From assembly GCF_039537965.1 (NCBI RefSeq), contig NZ_BAABBM010000001.1, positions 1,736,001 through 1,800,000 on the forward strand: a stretch of 64,000 bases of DNA, in the 5' to 3' direction. The first letter of the stretch is position 1. The number at the start of each line of letters is the position of its first letter. Below the pieces are notes generated by a model. It was not told the DNA's origin, made no database searches, and saw nothing but the letters and a program-made list of their open reading frames with translations. The translations under genes were made by a program, and so were the position numbers. This DNA is from Sphingomonas limnosediminicola. Its GTDB lineage: Bacteria; Pseudomonadota; Alphaproteobacteria; Sphingomonadales; Sphingomonadaceae. Below, in pieces: positions 9,209-18,396 of the stretch.

Positions 9209-9732
9209 CAGACCATGCCTTCAAGGTCTTCGCGCATCAGCGTCCCTTCGGCAAAGACGCGGGCGAGAATGAAGGTCAGGATGACGGCGAGCCAGCCGTT
9301 GAGCGAAAAGCCGGCGTCGAGATGGAATTCATGCCCCGAGGTGGAGATGGCCTTCCCGATCCCGCCGATCACTATGCTCAGCAATTGCAGCGCGAGCAGG
9401 ATCCAGGCGATGGCCTGCAGGCGGTAGGCGTTCTCCGCGACGAACGGGTCGCCTGCCCGAACGGTGTCGACTATGGCGAGCAGGCGCTTCAGCAGCGGAT
9501 AGTTCAGCGCGATGGCGACCAGGCCGAGTGCCGCGATCGCGCGCATGCCGACCAGCACCGCGCCAGCGTTTGGCGCGTCGGCGACCCCGAGCGCCTTCAT
9601 CGTCCACGCTTCGTTGATGAAGGTGTAGCTAAGGAGTGCAAGGACGCAGGCGAAGAAGACCCAGTTAAGGACGATTAGGATGCGCAGCGTCACGTAGGCG
9701 ATTGGGAGCAGCGCGGAGCGGTCTTTGGGCAT
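9208..9732 (-). CDS. DUF2975 membrane protein
   Basis: A 174-residue integral membrane protein of the DUF2975 family. Four hydrophobic segments are visible: LRILIVLNWVFFACVLALL, GMRAIAALGLVAIALNYPLL, AIAWILLALQLLSIVIGGIG and GWLAVILTFILARVFAEG. The DPFVAENAYRLQ stretch before the third segment is characteristic of the family. The start at 9732 is preferred because GGAAAGA sits 7 nt upstream; the ATG at 9756 lacks a ribosome site. It is translationally linked to the XRE regulator behind it. Function is unknown; the pair may be a membrane-coupled transcription switch. Confidence 0.85.
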   Translation of the reverse strand: MPKDRSALLPIAYVTLRILIVLNWVFFACVLALLSYTFINEAWTMKALGVADAPNAGAVLVGMRAIAALGLVAIALNYPLLKRLLAIVDTVRAGDPFVAENAYRLQAIAWILLALQLLSIVIGGIGKAISTSGHEFHLDAGFSLNGWLAVILTFILARVFAEGTLMREDLEGMV

Positions 9733-9758
9733 CGGTTCATCTTTCCAACGAATCATTA

Positions 9759-9791
9759 CCGATAAACAATATGTAACTTATTGTTTATCGG
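9759..9791. promoter_or_regulatory. Perfect 12-bp inverted repeat, likely operator of the DUF2975/XRE operon
   Basis: CCGATAAACAAT at 9759-9770 is repeated as its exact complement ATTGTTTATCGG at 9780-9791, with a 9-bp spacer. It lies 27 bp upstream of the DUF2975 start and covers the predicted promoter between and including parts of both hexamers. It is strikingly AT-rich for this chromosome. Two half-sites whose centres are 21 bp apart, about two helical turns, suit an XRE dimer or dimer pair. No T-run follows, so a terminator is unlikely. Confidence 0.75.
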
Positions 9792-9794
9792 CAA
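9766..9794 (-). promoter_or_regulatory. Predicted sigma70-type promoter of the DUF2975/XRE operon
   Basis: On the minus strand TTGCCG (9794-9789) and TATTGT (9771-9766) are separated by exactly 17 bp, which would start transcription around 9759 and give a short leader to the start codon at 9732. The palindrome at 9759-9791 overlays it, so a bound repressor would block polymerase directly. This is predicted from sequence only. Confidence 0.5.
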
Positions 9795-9865
9795 GTCCTT
9801 TCTCGCCGCTCTTGCCAATGCGGTCCGGAACTCGTGTCAGTGCGGCATAAAAAGGGGAACCCGGC

Positions 9866-10261
9866 ATGCCGTCAGAAATCAGGATTCTCGCACTCGGCGC
9901 ACTGCTGCTGTTCGTGCACATCTTCGTCGCGATTCGATTCAAGACGGCGCAATACGGCCGCAATTGGAATGTCGGCGCGCGCGACGAAGCGCTGCCCCCG
10001 CCGAGCCCCGTCACCGGCCGCGCGGTGCGCGCGCAAGGCAATTTCGCCGAAACGTTTCCGATCGCCATCGTCGCATTGGCCGGCGTCGTGCTTGCGGGCC
10101 GGACCAGCAATCTGACCGCGATCGGCGGCTGGATCTGGCTGGCGGCACGCGTCGTCTATTTGCCGCTCTATGTTGCCGGCGTGCCGGTCGTGCGCACGCT
10201 CGTGTTCACCATCAGCATGATCGGCCTGGCGATTGTCCTGTACCCGCTGCTGATCGGCTAA
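9866..10261 (+). CDS. MAPEG family membrane protein
   Basis: A 131-residue integral membrane protein of the MAPEG family (membrane-associated proteins in eicosanoid and glutathione metabolism). Four hydrophobic helices are visible: residues about 5-22, 65-80, 85-103 and 110-128. The motif RAVRAQGNFAETFPIAI is the family's conserved helix-2 glutathione-binding region (consensus RAxRAxxNxxE). Bacterial members of this subfamily are mostly uncharacterised. The start has an AAAGGGGA ribosome site about 8 nt upstream. It is divergent from the DUF2975/XRE operon and could share the palindromic control region, although 75 bp separate the repeat from its start. Confidence 0.85.
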   Translation: MPSEIRILALGALLLFVHIFVAIRFKTAQYGRNWNVGARDEALPPPSPVTGRAVRAQGNFAETFPIAIVALAGVVLAGRTSNLTAIGGWIWLAARVVYLPLYVAGVPVVRTLVFTISMIGLAIVLYPLLIG

Positions 10262-10602
10262 TTTTCGATCGAGCGGAAGTTCACGAAGTTGACGCAGCAG
10301 GGCGTCGAATCCGGGATTCTTCCACTTCATGCACTTCGGCGGATTTCCGCAAGAAATTTCCTCGCCGAGGCCAGCGCGGTTCGACAGCCTGTGCCTTCGA
10401 GCGCGCGATCCCAGGCCACGCCGAGCAGCGCCGCGCCCGGCCCTTTGCGCAAGCGGCAGGGGCTTTCGTGGCTCATGCCGACGCCCGCGGCTGCGCCACT
10501 GACGCTGCGCGGCTGCGCAAGGATGGCGAGGAAGCGAAGCTGGCGCTCCGGCGTCCAAACGTCGCGGCGAGTTTTCGAATTAGCGGGCGATCCCATCGCC
10601 AA
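10258..10602 (-). pseudogene. Decayed helix-turn-helix gene remnant
   Basis: The 431-bp gap between the MAPEG and carboxylesterase genes holds no intact gene. On the minus strand a frame from 10602 encodes WTPERQLRFLAILA, then SVSGAAAGVGMSH and RLRKGPGAALLGVAWDRAL. This resembles the N-terminal helix-turn-helix module of sphingomonad proteins that read WTPxRQxxFL...AVGMSxxSAYxLR. The frame meets a TGA at 10327-10329. Beyond it the same frame continues to VNFVNFRSIEN and a TAG at 10258-10260, a tail I associate with the same proteins. The middle is missing. I infer a deleted and nonsense-mutated relic; family memory rather than a search supports this. I see nothing in 10603-10692. Confidence 0.42.
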
Positions 10603-10692
10603 GCTTGGACCACAAGTCCGGCCCTGAGGACAGTGGTTTCCGGCTAGTGGCAGGTTTGGGTGGGAAGCGGACGTTAGCTCAAGTCTCGAACA

Positions 10693-12282
10693 TCAATGCA
10701 TGTAGACTAGGCTCTCGCCCCGCTGGTAGCGCTCTTGCTCGACGAACGGCACGCTCTTCGAATGGACATCGATGATCTGCCGGCGGATCTTCGTAGGGTC
10801 GATCGACGCGCGAGCCCAGGAAGGCAGCCCGGCGCCGTTGGGGTTTCCGGTCTTGACGAAATTGGCCCAGTATCGAGTCATTGTCGCGGAAACTAACCGG
10901 TCGTCCGGCGCCCAACGATAAAGCGGATTCACGTCCAGGTTCCCGAGCGCATACTCAATCTCCGCGCTGTGAACGGCGCCCCATTCCTTCGATCGCGTTG
11001 AAATATCAGTTACGGACGGTGGGCGCACCCTTGCGAACAGGTACAGATAGACGGGCGCCCCGGTTCGACGCTGGAGATCGAACCATTTCCACGTTGGGAG
11101 CGCCAGGAAATCATCACTCGCAAGAGCCGTTGCGGCGCCCATGACCTCATCGTCGGAATGAGCGGGATAGAGTGCAAAAACCGCATCAGCCTTATCGCCG
11201 AGCGTTCTCGCTAATCCCGCACGATAGTTTGCCAGCGTCGGTGAACCGTCCCCGATCACGGCAGAGGCGGCGGCCTCTTGAGAGTTCGAGCCCACAAGCA
11301 GCGGAACATGAGCAGCGTGGCCATGCTCGAACGTGACAGACGGGGCTTCTGTCAAAGCATAGCCGTCGATGATGATGCCTGTGGAGATGTTGCCAGCCTT
11401 GTCCCTCGCGGCGAGCAAACGATCGGCAGGCATCGCTCGCAATTGGGAGAGTGCCGGGGCACCAAGGCCTGTCGCGAAGGCGACACCCTCGCGTTCAGCC
11501 GTCTCTCGCCGCGGCGGCGACCACTTTTGCATCAGTGCGCCGCTTTCGCCGATGGCGCCCCTAATGAGTCCACGGGAAAGCGGTGATACCATCAGTGCGC
11601 TGACCGACATCGATCCCGCCGACTCGCCGCCGACTGTGATGTGCGTGGGATCGCCCAAGAATGCCGGAATATTGCGCCGCACCCATTTCAGTGCGGCGAT
11701 CTGATCCAGCAGGCCGTAATTGCCTGACGAATGATGCGGCGAAGTCGCCGTCAATTCTGGATGGGCAAGCCAGCCGAACACGTCGAGGCGATAATTCGCC
11801 GTGACGACGACGATGCCTCTGCGTGCGAGCGATGCGCCGTCGTACCGCTTCTCCGAACTGTCGCCGGCGTCGAAACCACCCCCATAAAAATAGAGCAGGA
11901 CAGGGTATCCCTGCTTCGGTGGGCGCCTTTCGCGAGGCGGCAGCCAAACGTTGAGATAAAGGCAATCTTCACTGATGCCCGGCGAGCGAAACTGCATGTC
12001 GGAGAAGAGCGGTCGCTGCATGCAGCGCGGTGCAAACTTCGTCGCGTCTCTTGTGCCCTTCCACTTGGCCGCGGGTTGGGGCTCCACCCATCGGAGATCG
12101 GCAATCGGGGGTGCTGCGAACGGAACTCCCCGAAAGACCCGAACGCCTGAGGTGCCATCTAGTCTGCCCTTCAATTTGCCTTCCGCAACGATAGCAGACG
12201 AAGCAGGCATCGCCGTCGCCGACGACACACCGTAAATCAAGCTTGCCCCAAGCGCACCGAGGATCAGTAGAAATGTCTTCAT
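10693..12282 (-). CDS. Secreted type-B carboxylesterase/lipase
   Basis: A 529-residue alpha/beta hydrolase of the carboxylesterase family (COG2272). A Sec signal peptide covers about residues 1-24 (cleavage near SATA). Family features are FRGVPFAAPP, SEDCLYLNVW, the oxyanion-hole YGGGFDAG, the nucleophile elbow GGESAGS (serine near 210) and the catalytic-histidine region GAVHSAEIEYALG. It probably hydrolyses ester substrates in the periplasm; the substrate is unknown. The five Gs upstream touch the ATG with no spacer, so the ribosome site is poorly placed and translation may be weak or start differently. It stands alone between the HTH relic and the divergent polA. Confidence 0.9.
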   Translation of the reverse strand: MKTFLLILGALGASLIYGVSSATAMPASSAIVAEGKLKGRLDGTSGVRVFRGVPFAAPPIADLRWVEPQPAAKWKGTRDATKFAPRCMQRPLFSDMQFRSPGISEDCLYLNVWLPPRERRPPKQGYPVLLYFYGGGFDAGDSSEKRYDGASLARRGIVVVTANYRLDVFGWLAHPELTATSPHHSSGNYGLLDQIAALKWVRRNIPAFLGDPTHITVGGESAGSMSVSALMVSPLSRGLIRGAIGESGALMQKWSPPRRETAEREGVAFATGLGAPALSQLRAMPADRLLAARDKAGNISTGIIIDGYALTEAPSVTFEHGHAAHVPLLVGSNSQEAAASAVIGDGSPTLANYRAGLARTLGDKADAVFALYPAHSDDEVMGAATALASDDFLALPTWKWFDLQRRTGAPVYLYLFARVRPPSVTDISTRSKEWGAVHSAEIEYALGNLDVNPLYRWAPDDRLVSATMTRYWANFVKTGNPNGAGLPSWARASIDPTKIRRQIIDVHSKSVPFVEQERYQRGESLVYMH

Positions 12283-12396
12283 CCCCCAATGGTTACCGTG
12301 TTGCCGAGCGTCCGCAATGGGTCGAAACCTGCCGCTCGACTTCCTACATTTCCGGCAGCTTCCTTCCCGCCGCCACCCTGCTAAACCGCCGCCTTC

Positions 12397-15228
12397 ATGC
12401 CTGACGCCTCGACGCCATCATCCGCTTCTGAATCGGCCGTCCCGCACCTCTATCTGGTCGACGGGTCGAGCTACATCTTTCGCGCCTATCACCGGCTGCC
12501 GCCGCTCACGAACAAGCACGGCCAGCCGGCGGGCGCGGTGTACGGATACACGACGATGCTGTGGAAGCTCGCCGACAGCCTGAACAAAGCGGACGGGCCG
12601 ACGCACATGGCGGTCATTCTCGATGCGTCGGAGCATACGCACCGCAACGAGATGTACGATCAATACAAGGCGCACCGGCCGCCACCGCCCGAAGACCTGG
12701 TACCGCAATTCCCGCTGATCCGCGTAGCCACGCGCGCTTTCTCGATCCCGTGCATCGAGGAAGCGGGGCTGGAGGCCGACGACATCATCGCCTGCTACAC
12801 GGTTGCGGCGAAGGCCGCGGGCTGGCGGGTGACCATCGTCAGTTCTGACAAGGACCTGATGCAGCTGATCGACGAGGATGCCGGAATCGACATGCTCGAC
12901 ACCATGAACGACCGGCGGATCGGGCGGGCCGAAGTGCTCGAGAAGTTCGGCGTGCCGCCGGAGAAGGTCGGCGACGTGCTCGCGCTGATGGGTGACAGCG
13001 TCGACAATGTGCCGGGCGTGCCGGGCATCGGGCCGAAGACGGCGTCGCAGCTGATCCAGACCTATGGCGATCTGGAGACGGTGCTGGCGTCGACGCACGA
13101 AATCACCAAGCCGAAGCTGAAGCAGTCGCTGATCGATCATGCCGACGCGGCGCGCTTGTCGCGCGAGCTGGTTCGGCTGGTGTGCGACGCGAACCTGCCG
13201 GAGCCGCTCGAGGACTTGTCGCTGAAGGGCATTCCGCTCGAGCCGCTGCAGGCGTTCCTGGAGGACCAGGGCTTCAAGTCGTTGCTCAACCGCCTGACCG
13301 GAAGCGCACCTCAGAAGGGCGCAACCGTCGTCAATGACGTCATGGCGGCAATGGAGCCGAAGCGCGCGGCGCAGGCCGAGCCCGAGAAGATCGAGGTCGA
13401 CCGTTCGAAGTACGAGACAGTGACCGACGAGGATTCGCTCGACCGCTGGATTGCGGAGGCGACCGCGCAGGGCTTCGTTGCGATCGACACCGAGACGGAC
13501 TGCATCGACTGCATCATCGCGCGGCTGGTGGGTGTGTGCCTGGCGACGGCGCCGAACAAGGCCTGCTACATTCCGGTCGGACATGGCGGCGGCGACCTGC
13601 TGTCGGAAGCGCCCAACCAGCTGCCGCTCGACCTCGTGCTCGCCAAGCTGAAACCGATGCTGGAGGATCCTGCGGTCCTGAAGGTCGGACACAACCTCAA
13701 GTACGACTGGGTGATGTTCGACAAGGCGGGGATCGAGGTCGCGCCGATCGACGACACGATGGTCATGAGCTTTGACCTCGATGCCGGGCGGTCGTTCGGA
13801 CACGGGCTGGACGAGCTGGCGAAGCTGCACTTCGACCACGAGTGCATCCCGTTCAAGCAATTGTGCGGGACGGGGTCGAAGCAGATTACCTTCGACAAGG
13901 TGCCGCTCGAGGCCGCGACCGAATATGCGGCCGAGGACGCCGATATCGCGCTGCGCCTGTGGATGCGGCTGAAGCCGCGGCTGGCCGCGGAGGAAGCGTC
14001 GCGGGTCTACGAGCGCGTCGACAAGCCGCTGGTGCCGGTGATCTCGCGCATGGAGCGGCGCGGCGTAAAGGTCGACCGCGAGTATCTGGCGAAGTTGTCC
14101 GCGGAGTTCGGTGCCGAGATCAAGTCGCTGGAGGAGCGCGTTTACGAAGCGGCGTGCGGCCCGTTCACCATCGGATCTCCGCAGCAGCTCGGTGAGGTTC
14201 TGTACGGGCGGCTTGGCCTGAAGGGTGGGCGCAAGGGCAAGAGCGGGCAATATTCGACCGACGTGAATGAGCTGGAGCGGCTGGCGGCGGAGGGCGTGAC
14301 TTGTGCGACGCTGGTCTTGGAATGGCGTCAGCTGACCAAGCTCAAGAACACTTACACCGACGCGCTCCAGGGGCAGATCAACGGCGAGACCGGGCGTGTC
14401 CACACCAGCTTTTCGCTCACCGGCGCGCAAACGGGACGGCTGTCGTCGAACGACCCGAACCTGCAGAACATCCCGATCCGGACAGAGATCGGGCGCAAGA
14501 TCCGCGATGCCTTCGTCGCCGACAGCGGGTTCAAGCTGCTGAGCGCCGACTATAGCCAGATCGAGCTTCGCCTTGCGGCGCACATGGCCGATGTGCCGCA
14601 GCTCAAGGAAGCGTTCCGCGGCGGCGCCGACATCCACAGCATCACGGCCGAGGAACTGTTCGGCACCGTCGACCGCGACACGCGCAACAAGGCGAAGACC
14701 GTGAACTTCGCGATCCTCTACGGCATCTCCTCGTGGGGCCTGGCGGGCCGGCTCGGAGTCGGCAAGGACGAGGGCAAGGCGATCATCGACCGCTATTTCG
14801 AACGCTTCCCCGGCATCCAGGATTACATTCACAAGACGCTGGCCTTCGTTCGCGAGCAGGGCTTCACGCAGACTCTGTTCGGTCGGAAAACGCATTTCTT
14901 GCCCAACATCCGCTCACCCAATCCCTCGATCCGCGGCGGCGCCGAGCGGGCTGCAATCAATGCGCCGATCCAGGGCACCAGCGCCGACCTCATCAAGCGC
15001 GCGATGGCGCGGATGGACGATGCGCTGGTGAAGGAAGGCCTCGAGGGCGTGCGCATGCTCCTACAGGTTCACGACGAACTCGTCTTCGAAGTACCCGACG
15101 GGCAGGAGGAGCAGGCCGCCGAGGTCATTCGCCGCGTGATGAGCACGGCCGCTGAGCCGGCGATCAGACTCGACGTGCCGCTGGATGTCGAAGTGGGCTG
15201 GGGCGCGCACTGGGGCGAGGCGCATTGA
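12397..15228 (+). CDS. polA: DNA polymerase I
   Basis: Replication and repair polymerase that removes RNA primers and fills gaps. The 943 residues hold three domains. The 5'-3' nuclease (about 15-300) shows SSDKDLMQL and VPGVPGIGPKTA. The 3'-5' proofreading domain (about 340-545) keeps all three Exo motifs: IDTETD, NLKYD and YAAEDAD. The polymerase domain (about 570-943) has motif A DYSQIELRLAAH, motif B KTVNFAILYGIS and motif C LLQVHDELVFE. All catalytic acidic residues are visible, so proofreading should be active, unlike in some polA lineages. The next gene starts within its stop codon. Confidence 0.97.
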   Translation: MPDASTPSSASESAVPHLYLVDGSSYIFRAYHRLPPLTNKHGQPAGAVYGYTTMLWKLADSLNKADGPTHMAVILDASEHTHRNEMYDQYKAHRPPPPEDLVPQFPLIRVATRAFSIPCIEEAGLEADDIIACYTVAAKAAGWRVTIVSSDKDLMQLIDEDAGIDMLDTMNDRRIGRAEVLEKFGVPPEKVGDVLALMGDSVDNVPGVPGIGPKTASQLIQTYGDLETVLASTHEITKPKLKQSLIDHADAARLSRELVRLVCDANLPEPLEDLSLKGIPLEPLQAFLEDQGFKSLLNRLTGSAPQKGATVVNDVMAAMEPKRAAQAEPEKIEVDRSKYETVTDEDSLDRWIAEATAQGFVAIDTETDCIDCIIARLVGVCLATAPNKACYIPVGHGGGDLLSEAPNQLPLDLVLAKLKPMLEDPAVLKVGHNLKYDWVMFDKAGIEVAPIDDTMVMSFDLDAGRSFGHGLDELAKLHFDHECIPFKQLCGTGSKQITFDKVPLEAATEYAAEDADIALRLWMRLKPRLAAEEASRVYERVDKPLVPVISRMERRGVKVDREYLAKLSAEFGAEIKSLEERVYEAACGPFTIGSPQQLGEVLYGRLGLKGGRKGKSGQYSTDVNELERLAAEGVTCATLVLEWRQLTKLKNTYTDALQGQINGETGRVHTSFSLTGAQTGRLSSNDPNLQNIPIRTEIGRKIRDAFVADSGFKLLSADYSQIELRLAAHMADVPQLKEAFRGGADIHSITAEELFGTVDRDTRNKAKTVNFAILYGISSWGLAGRLGVGKDEGKAIIDRYFERFPGIQDYIHKTLAFVREQGFTQTLFGRKTHFLPNIRSPNPSIRGGAERAAINAPIQGTSADLIKRAMARMDDALVKEGLEGVRMLLQVHDELVFEVPDGQEEQAAEVIRRVMSTAAEPAIRLDVPLDVEVGWGAHWGEAH

Positions 15229-16784
15229 CCGACGCGCCGCGGACCGCCGCGACCGTCGACCAGACGCCCGATGCCGACATGGCGACGCTGGCTCGCGGGG
15301 GCCGGCTCAACATTTTCGGGTTCGTGCTTCGGCTGGCGGCGCGGCTGCCATTCCTGTTCATTGCCGGCCGCGTCTACGGCGCGAGCGAGCTGGGGCGCTT
15401 CGCTTACGCCGTGCTGGTCGTGGAATTCGCGGCACAGATTGCGGCGCTCGGATTAAGGCGCGGTCTCGCCCAGCTGCTCGCTAACGCGAAGAAGCCGCAG
15501 GCCTGCGTCGTCGCCGATGCAATGCTGGTCGCGGCGATCGGTTCGGTCATCGGAATGACGATCCTCATCGCCTTTCCGCGCGCCATGTACCCGACCACGC
15601 GCATCTCCGGCATGGATCACCTGCTGGCGATCACCGTCATCGCCATCGCCTGGACCGACATCGCGCTCGCCGCCCTCGCTTATAATCACGACGTCGCGTC
15701 GACGGTTCGCGCGCGGTCGATCGTCGAGCCGTGGACGATCAGCATCGTCGCCTTCATCTGGTCCTACATCTCGATCGATGACGGGCTGATCATTTCCTAC
15801 GTCTTCTCGATGGTCGCGGCGATGATCGCGGCGCTCATACCTTTATTCAGATGTTACGGCGTGCCGCACGGTTGGCGGCCCGACCTGAAGACGGCATGGA
15901 GCACGGCCGCGCGAAACGTTCCCTTAGCAGCGGCCGATGCCGTCGAATGGGCGTCACGTCGCATCGACCTCGCCGTGCTCGGGGCCTTCATGCCCGCGGC
16001 ATTCGTCGGTATTTATTATGTCGCCCAGCAAGTCGCGACGCTTCCCGCCAAGCTGAAGACGAGCTTCGAGCCAGTGCTCGGCCCCGCGATCGTCCGCCGG
16101 CTCGCAACCGGCGACCTGCCGGGCATCGCCAAGCAGGTTCGGCAGGTGACCTACTGGATCATCGCGGCCCAGGCCGGGATCGCGCTGGCGCTCGGGATAC
16201 CCGGCCGCGCGGTCATGGCGCTGGTGGGTTCCGGTTTCACCGGCGGCACGGCAACGCTTGGCTTCCTGCTTGCCGCGGAAGTCATCGCCGCCGCGGCAGT
16301 CGTCAGCGAGGCGGCGCTGATCTACGTCGCGCGCAAACGCAACATGCTGATCAGCCTGATCATGCTGGCAATCGAGGCCGGCCTGGCCGCGGCGCTGATT
16401 CTGATCATGAAGGGCCAAGGTTTCCCACAGGCATTTCAGGCGACGGGGCCCGCGATTGCGCTTTGCGTCGCGCTTGGTTTTGCGTCGCTAGCGAAATCCT
16501 GGTTGCTCAAGCGGAAGCTCAGGGAGCCGGTATCGGGCTGGCGGTGGAGCATTGCCTGGGCCGCCGCTGCCGCCGTCGTCGTCGGCGCGCCTATCCGGCT
16601 TTTCCTGCCGGAGATGCTGCAGCTGATCATCGGCATTCCCATGACCCTCGGCGCGTTCGGAATCGTCTTGTGGACCAAGGGCTTCGGCCCGGAAGACCGC
16701 GAGCTGTTCAAGTTGCGCAAGGACGAGGTCCAGGAATTGCGCGATGCGGAGGCACGCGATCAGTTGGAAGACGATATCGTCTGA
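15225..16784 (+). CDS. Polysaccharide flippase-like membrane protein (MOP superfamily)
   Basis: A 519-residue polytopic membrane protein resembling Wzx/O-antigen flippases and other MOP-superfamily lipopolysaccharide exporters. About 12 to 14 hydrophobic segments alternate with basic loops. The N-terminal pattern NIFGFVLRLAARLPFLFIAGRVYGASELGRFAYAVLV, read as separate segments, is the usual first helix pair. It would move lipid-linked sugar units across the inner membrane. The start is a TTG that overlaps the polA stop (TTGA), so its translation depends on polA. No glycosyltransferases or polymerase are nearby, so the substrate is unknown. It ends 3 bp from the convergent purH. Confidence 0.75.
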   Translation: MTDAPRTAATVDQTPDADMATLARGGRLNIFGFVLRLAARLPFLFIAGRVYGASELGRFAYAVLVVEFAAQIAALGLRRGLAQLLANAKKPQACVVADAMLVAAIGSVIGMTILIAFPRAMYPTTRISGMDHLLAITVIAIAWTDIALAALAYNHDVASTVRARSIVEPWTISIVAFIWSYISIDDGLIISYVFSMVAAMIAALIPLFRCYGVPHGWRPDLKTAWSTAARNVPLAAADAVEWASRRIDLAVLGAFMPAAFVGIYYVAQQVATLPAKLKTSFEPVLGPAIVRRLATGDLPGIAKQVRQVTYWIIAAQAGIALALGIPGRAVMALVGSGFTGGTATLGFLLAAEVIAAAAVVSEAALIYVARKRNMLISLIMLAIEAGLAAALILIMKGQGFPQAFQATGPAIALCVALGFASLAKSWLLKRKLREPVSGWRWSIAWAAAAAVVVGAPIRLFLPEMLQLIIGIPMTLGAFGIVLWTKGFGPEDRELFKLRKDEVQELRDAEARDQLEDDIV

Positions 16785-16787
16785 CGC

Positions 16788-18380
16788 CTAGTGGCGGAAG
16801 TGACGCATTCCCGTGAACAGCATCGCGAGACCCGCCTCGTCGGCCGCGGCAATGACTTCATCGTCGCGGATCGAGCCCCCGGGCTGAATCACCGCAGTGG
16901 CGCCCGCCGCTGCAGCTGCGAGAAGCCCATCGGCGAAGGGAAAGAAGGCATCGGACGCGACGGCTGAACCGACGGTGCGCGGCTGCGCCCAGCCGTTCGC
17001 TTCGGCAGCTTCCTCGGCGCGGATGGCGGCGATTCGAGCGCTGTCACGACGGTTCATCTGGCCCGCGCCGATTCCTGCGGTGACGCCGTCCTTGGCATAG
17101 ACGATCGCGTTCGACTTCACGTGCTTGGCAACGGTCCATGCGAACAAGCAGTCGGCGATTTCCTGCTCAGTCGGCTGACGCTTGGTGACGCACTTGAGCT
17201 GATCTCGCGTGATCATGCCGTTGTCGCGATCCTGGACGAGGATGCCACCGGCGATGACCGTCATCGTCTGCCCTCGGCGCGCGGGATCGGGAAGCTCACC
17301 GGTCAGCAGGAGACGAAGATTCTTCTTCTTCGCAAAGATCGCCTTGGCGTCATCGTCCGCGTCTGGCGCGACGACGACTTCGGTGAAAATCTCCGTGATC
17401 GCTTCCGCGGTTGCGGCGTCGAGCGGGCGGTTCGTCGCGACAATACCGCCGAAGGCCGACACGCTGTCGCAGCTGAGGGCCTCCTTCCACGCATCCAACA
17501 ACGGCTCGCGGGTAGCGACGCCGCAAGGATTGGCATGTTTAACGATAACGACGGTCGGCGCGTCGTTCCGAAACTCGCTCACCAATTCGAGAGCGGCGCT
17601 AGCGTCGTTCAGATTGTTGTAGCTGAGTTCCTTGCCCTGAATCCGGCGAGCCGTCGCGAGGCCGGTACCGACGGGCCCTTCAGGGATATAAAGCGCGGCC
17701 CGCTGGTGAGGATTCTCGCCATAACGCAACTCGAGCGCCAGCTTGCTCGAGATCGTCCAGCGCGGCGGGAAGCGAAGCCCGAGGTCAGCGTAAGCGAACC
17801 ATTGGGAAATCAGCGAGTCGTATGCTGCCGTCAGCGCAAAGGCTTTGGCCGCAAGCCGGCGCCGAAATTCGAGCGTCGTGGCACCCTGATTGGTGTCGAG
17901 CTGGCTAAGCAATTCCCGATAGTCGTCCGGATCGGTGACGATCGCCACATGTGCATGGTTCTTAGCCGCCGAGCGGACCATCGACGGGCCACCGATATCG
18001 ATATTCTCGATGATGGTGTCGCGATCGGCGTCGCTCATCACGGTGTTGAGGAAGGGGTAGAGGTTGACGACGACCAGATCGATCGGCGCGATGTCGTGTT
18101 CCGCCATTGCCGCAGCATGTTCCGGATTGTCGCGCACGCCGAGCAGGCCGCCATGGACCTTCGGATGAAGCGTCTTCACGCGGCCGTCCATCATCTCGGG
18201 AAAGCCGGTCAGGTCGCTGATGTCGCGCACCGACGCGCCTCCTTCGCGAAGCTTGGCGGCCGTGCCGCCGGTCGAGACCAATTCGACGCCGTGCCGCGCG
18301 AGCCCCGTGGCCAACTCGGCGAGCCCGCTCTTGTCGGAAAGCGAAATGAGTGCCCGGCGAACGGGTACGAGATCGGTCAT
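16788..18380 (-). CDS. purH: Bifunctional AICAR formyltransferase/IMP cyclohydrolase
   Basis: Catalyses the last two steps of de novo purine synthesis: AICAR to FAICAR with 10-formyl-tetrahydrofolate, then ring closure to IMP. The 530 residues have an N-terminal cyclohydrolase (MGS-like) domain with [17 protein letters not shown] and VVVNLYPF. The formyltransferase domain shows [19 protein letters not shown], the catalytic [17 protein letters not shown], and [11 protein letters not shown] near the end. ATG 18380 is chosen because it has an AAAGGACG site and the family N-terminus; the frame stays open 25 codons further into the heparinase gene. It is the last gene of the rsmB-rpe-heparinase-purH cluster. 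Confidence 0.96.
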   Translation of the reverse strand: MTDLVPVRRALISLSDKSGLAELATGLARHGVELVSTGGTAAKLREGGASVRDISDLTGFPEMMDGRVKTLHPKVHGGLLGVRDNPEHAAAMAEHDIAPIDLVVVNLYPFLNTVMSDADRDTIIENIDIGGPSMVRSAAKNHAHVAIVTDPDDYRELLSQLDTNQGATTLEFRRRLAAKAFALTAAYDSLISQWFAYADLGLRFPPRWTISSKLALELRYGENPHQRAALYIPEGPVGTGLATARRIQGKELSYNNLNDASAALELVSEFRNDAPTVVIVKHANPCGVATREPLLDAWKEALSCDSVSAFGGIVATNRPLDAATAEAITEIFTEVVVAPDADDDAKAIFAKKKNLRLLLTGELPDPARRGQTMTVIAGGILVQDRDNGMITRDQLKCVTKRQPTEQEIADCLFAWTVAKHVKSNAIVYAKDGVTAGIGAGQMNRRDSARIAAIRAEEAAEANGWAQPRTVGSAVASDAFFPFADGLLAAAAAGATAVIQPGGSIRDDEVIAAADEAGLAMLFTGMRHFRH

Positions 18381-18396
18381 CGAAACGTCCTTTTGA

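Noticed and set aside
12418..14895. Long open frame on the minus strand opposite polA (over 800 codons)
   Set aside because: It is the GC-rich shadow of the polA codon pattern, arginine- and leucine-rich with no recognisable domain or ribosome site.
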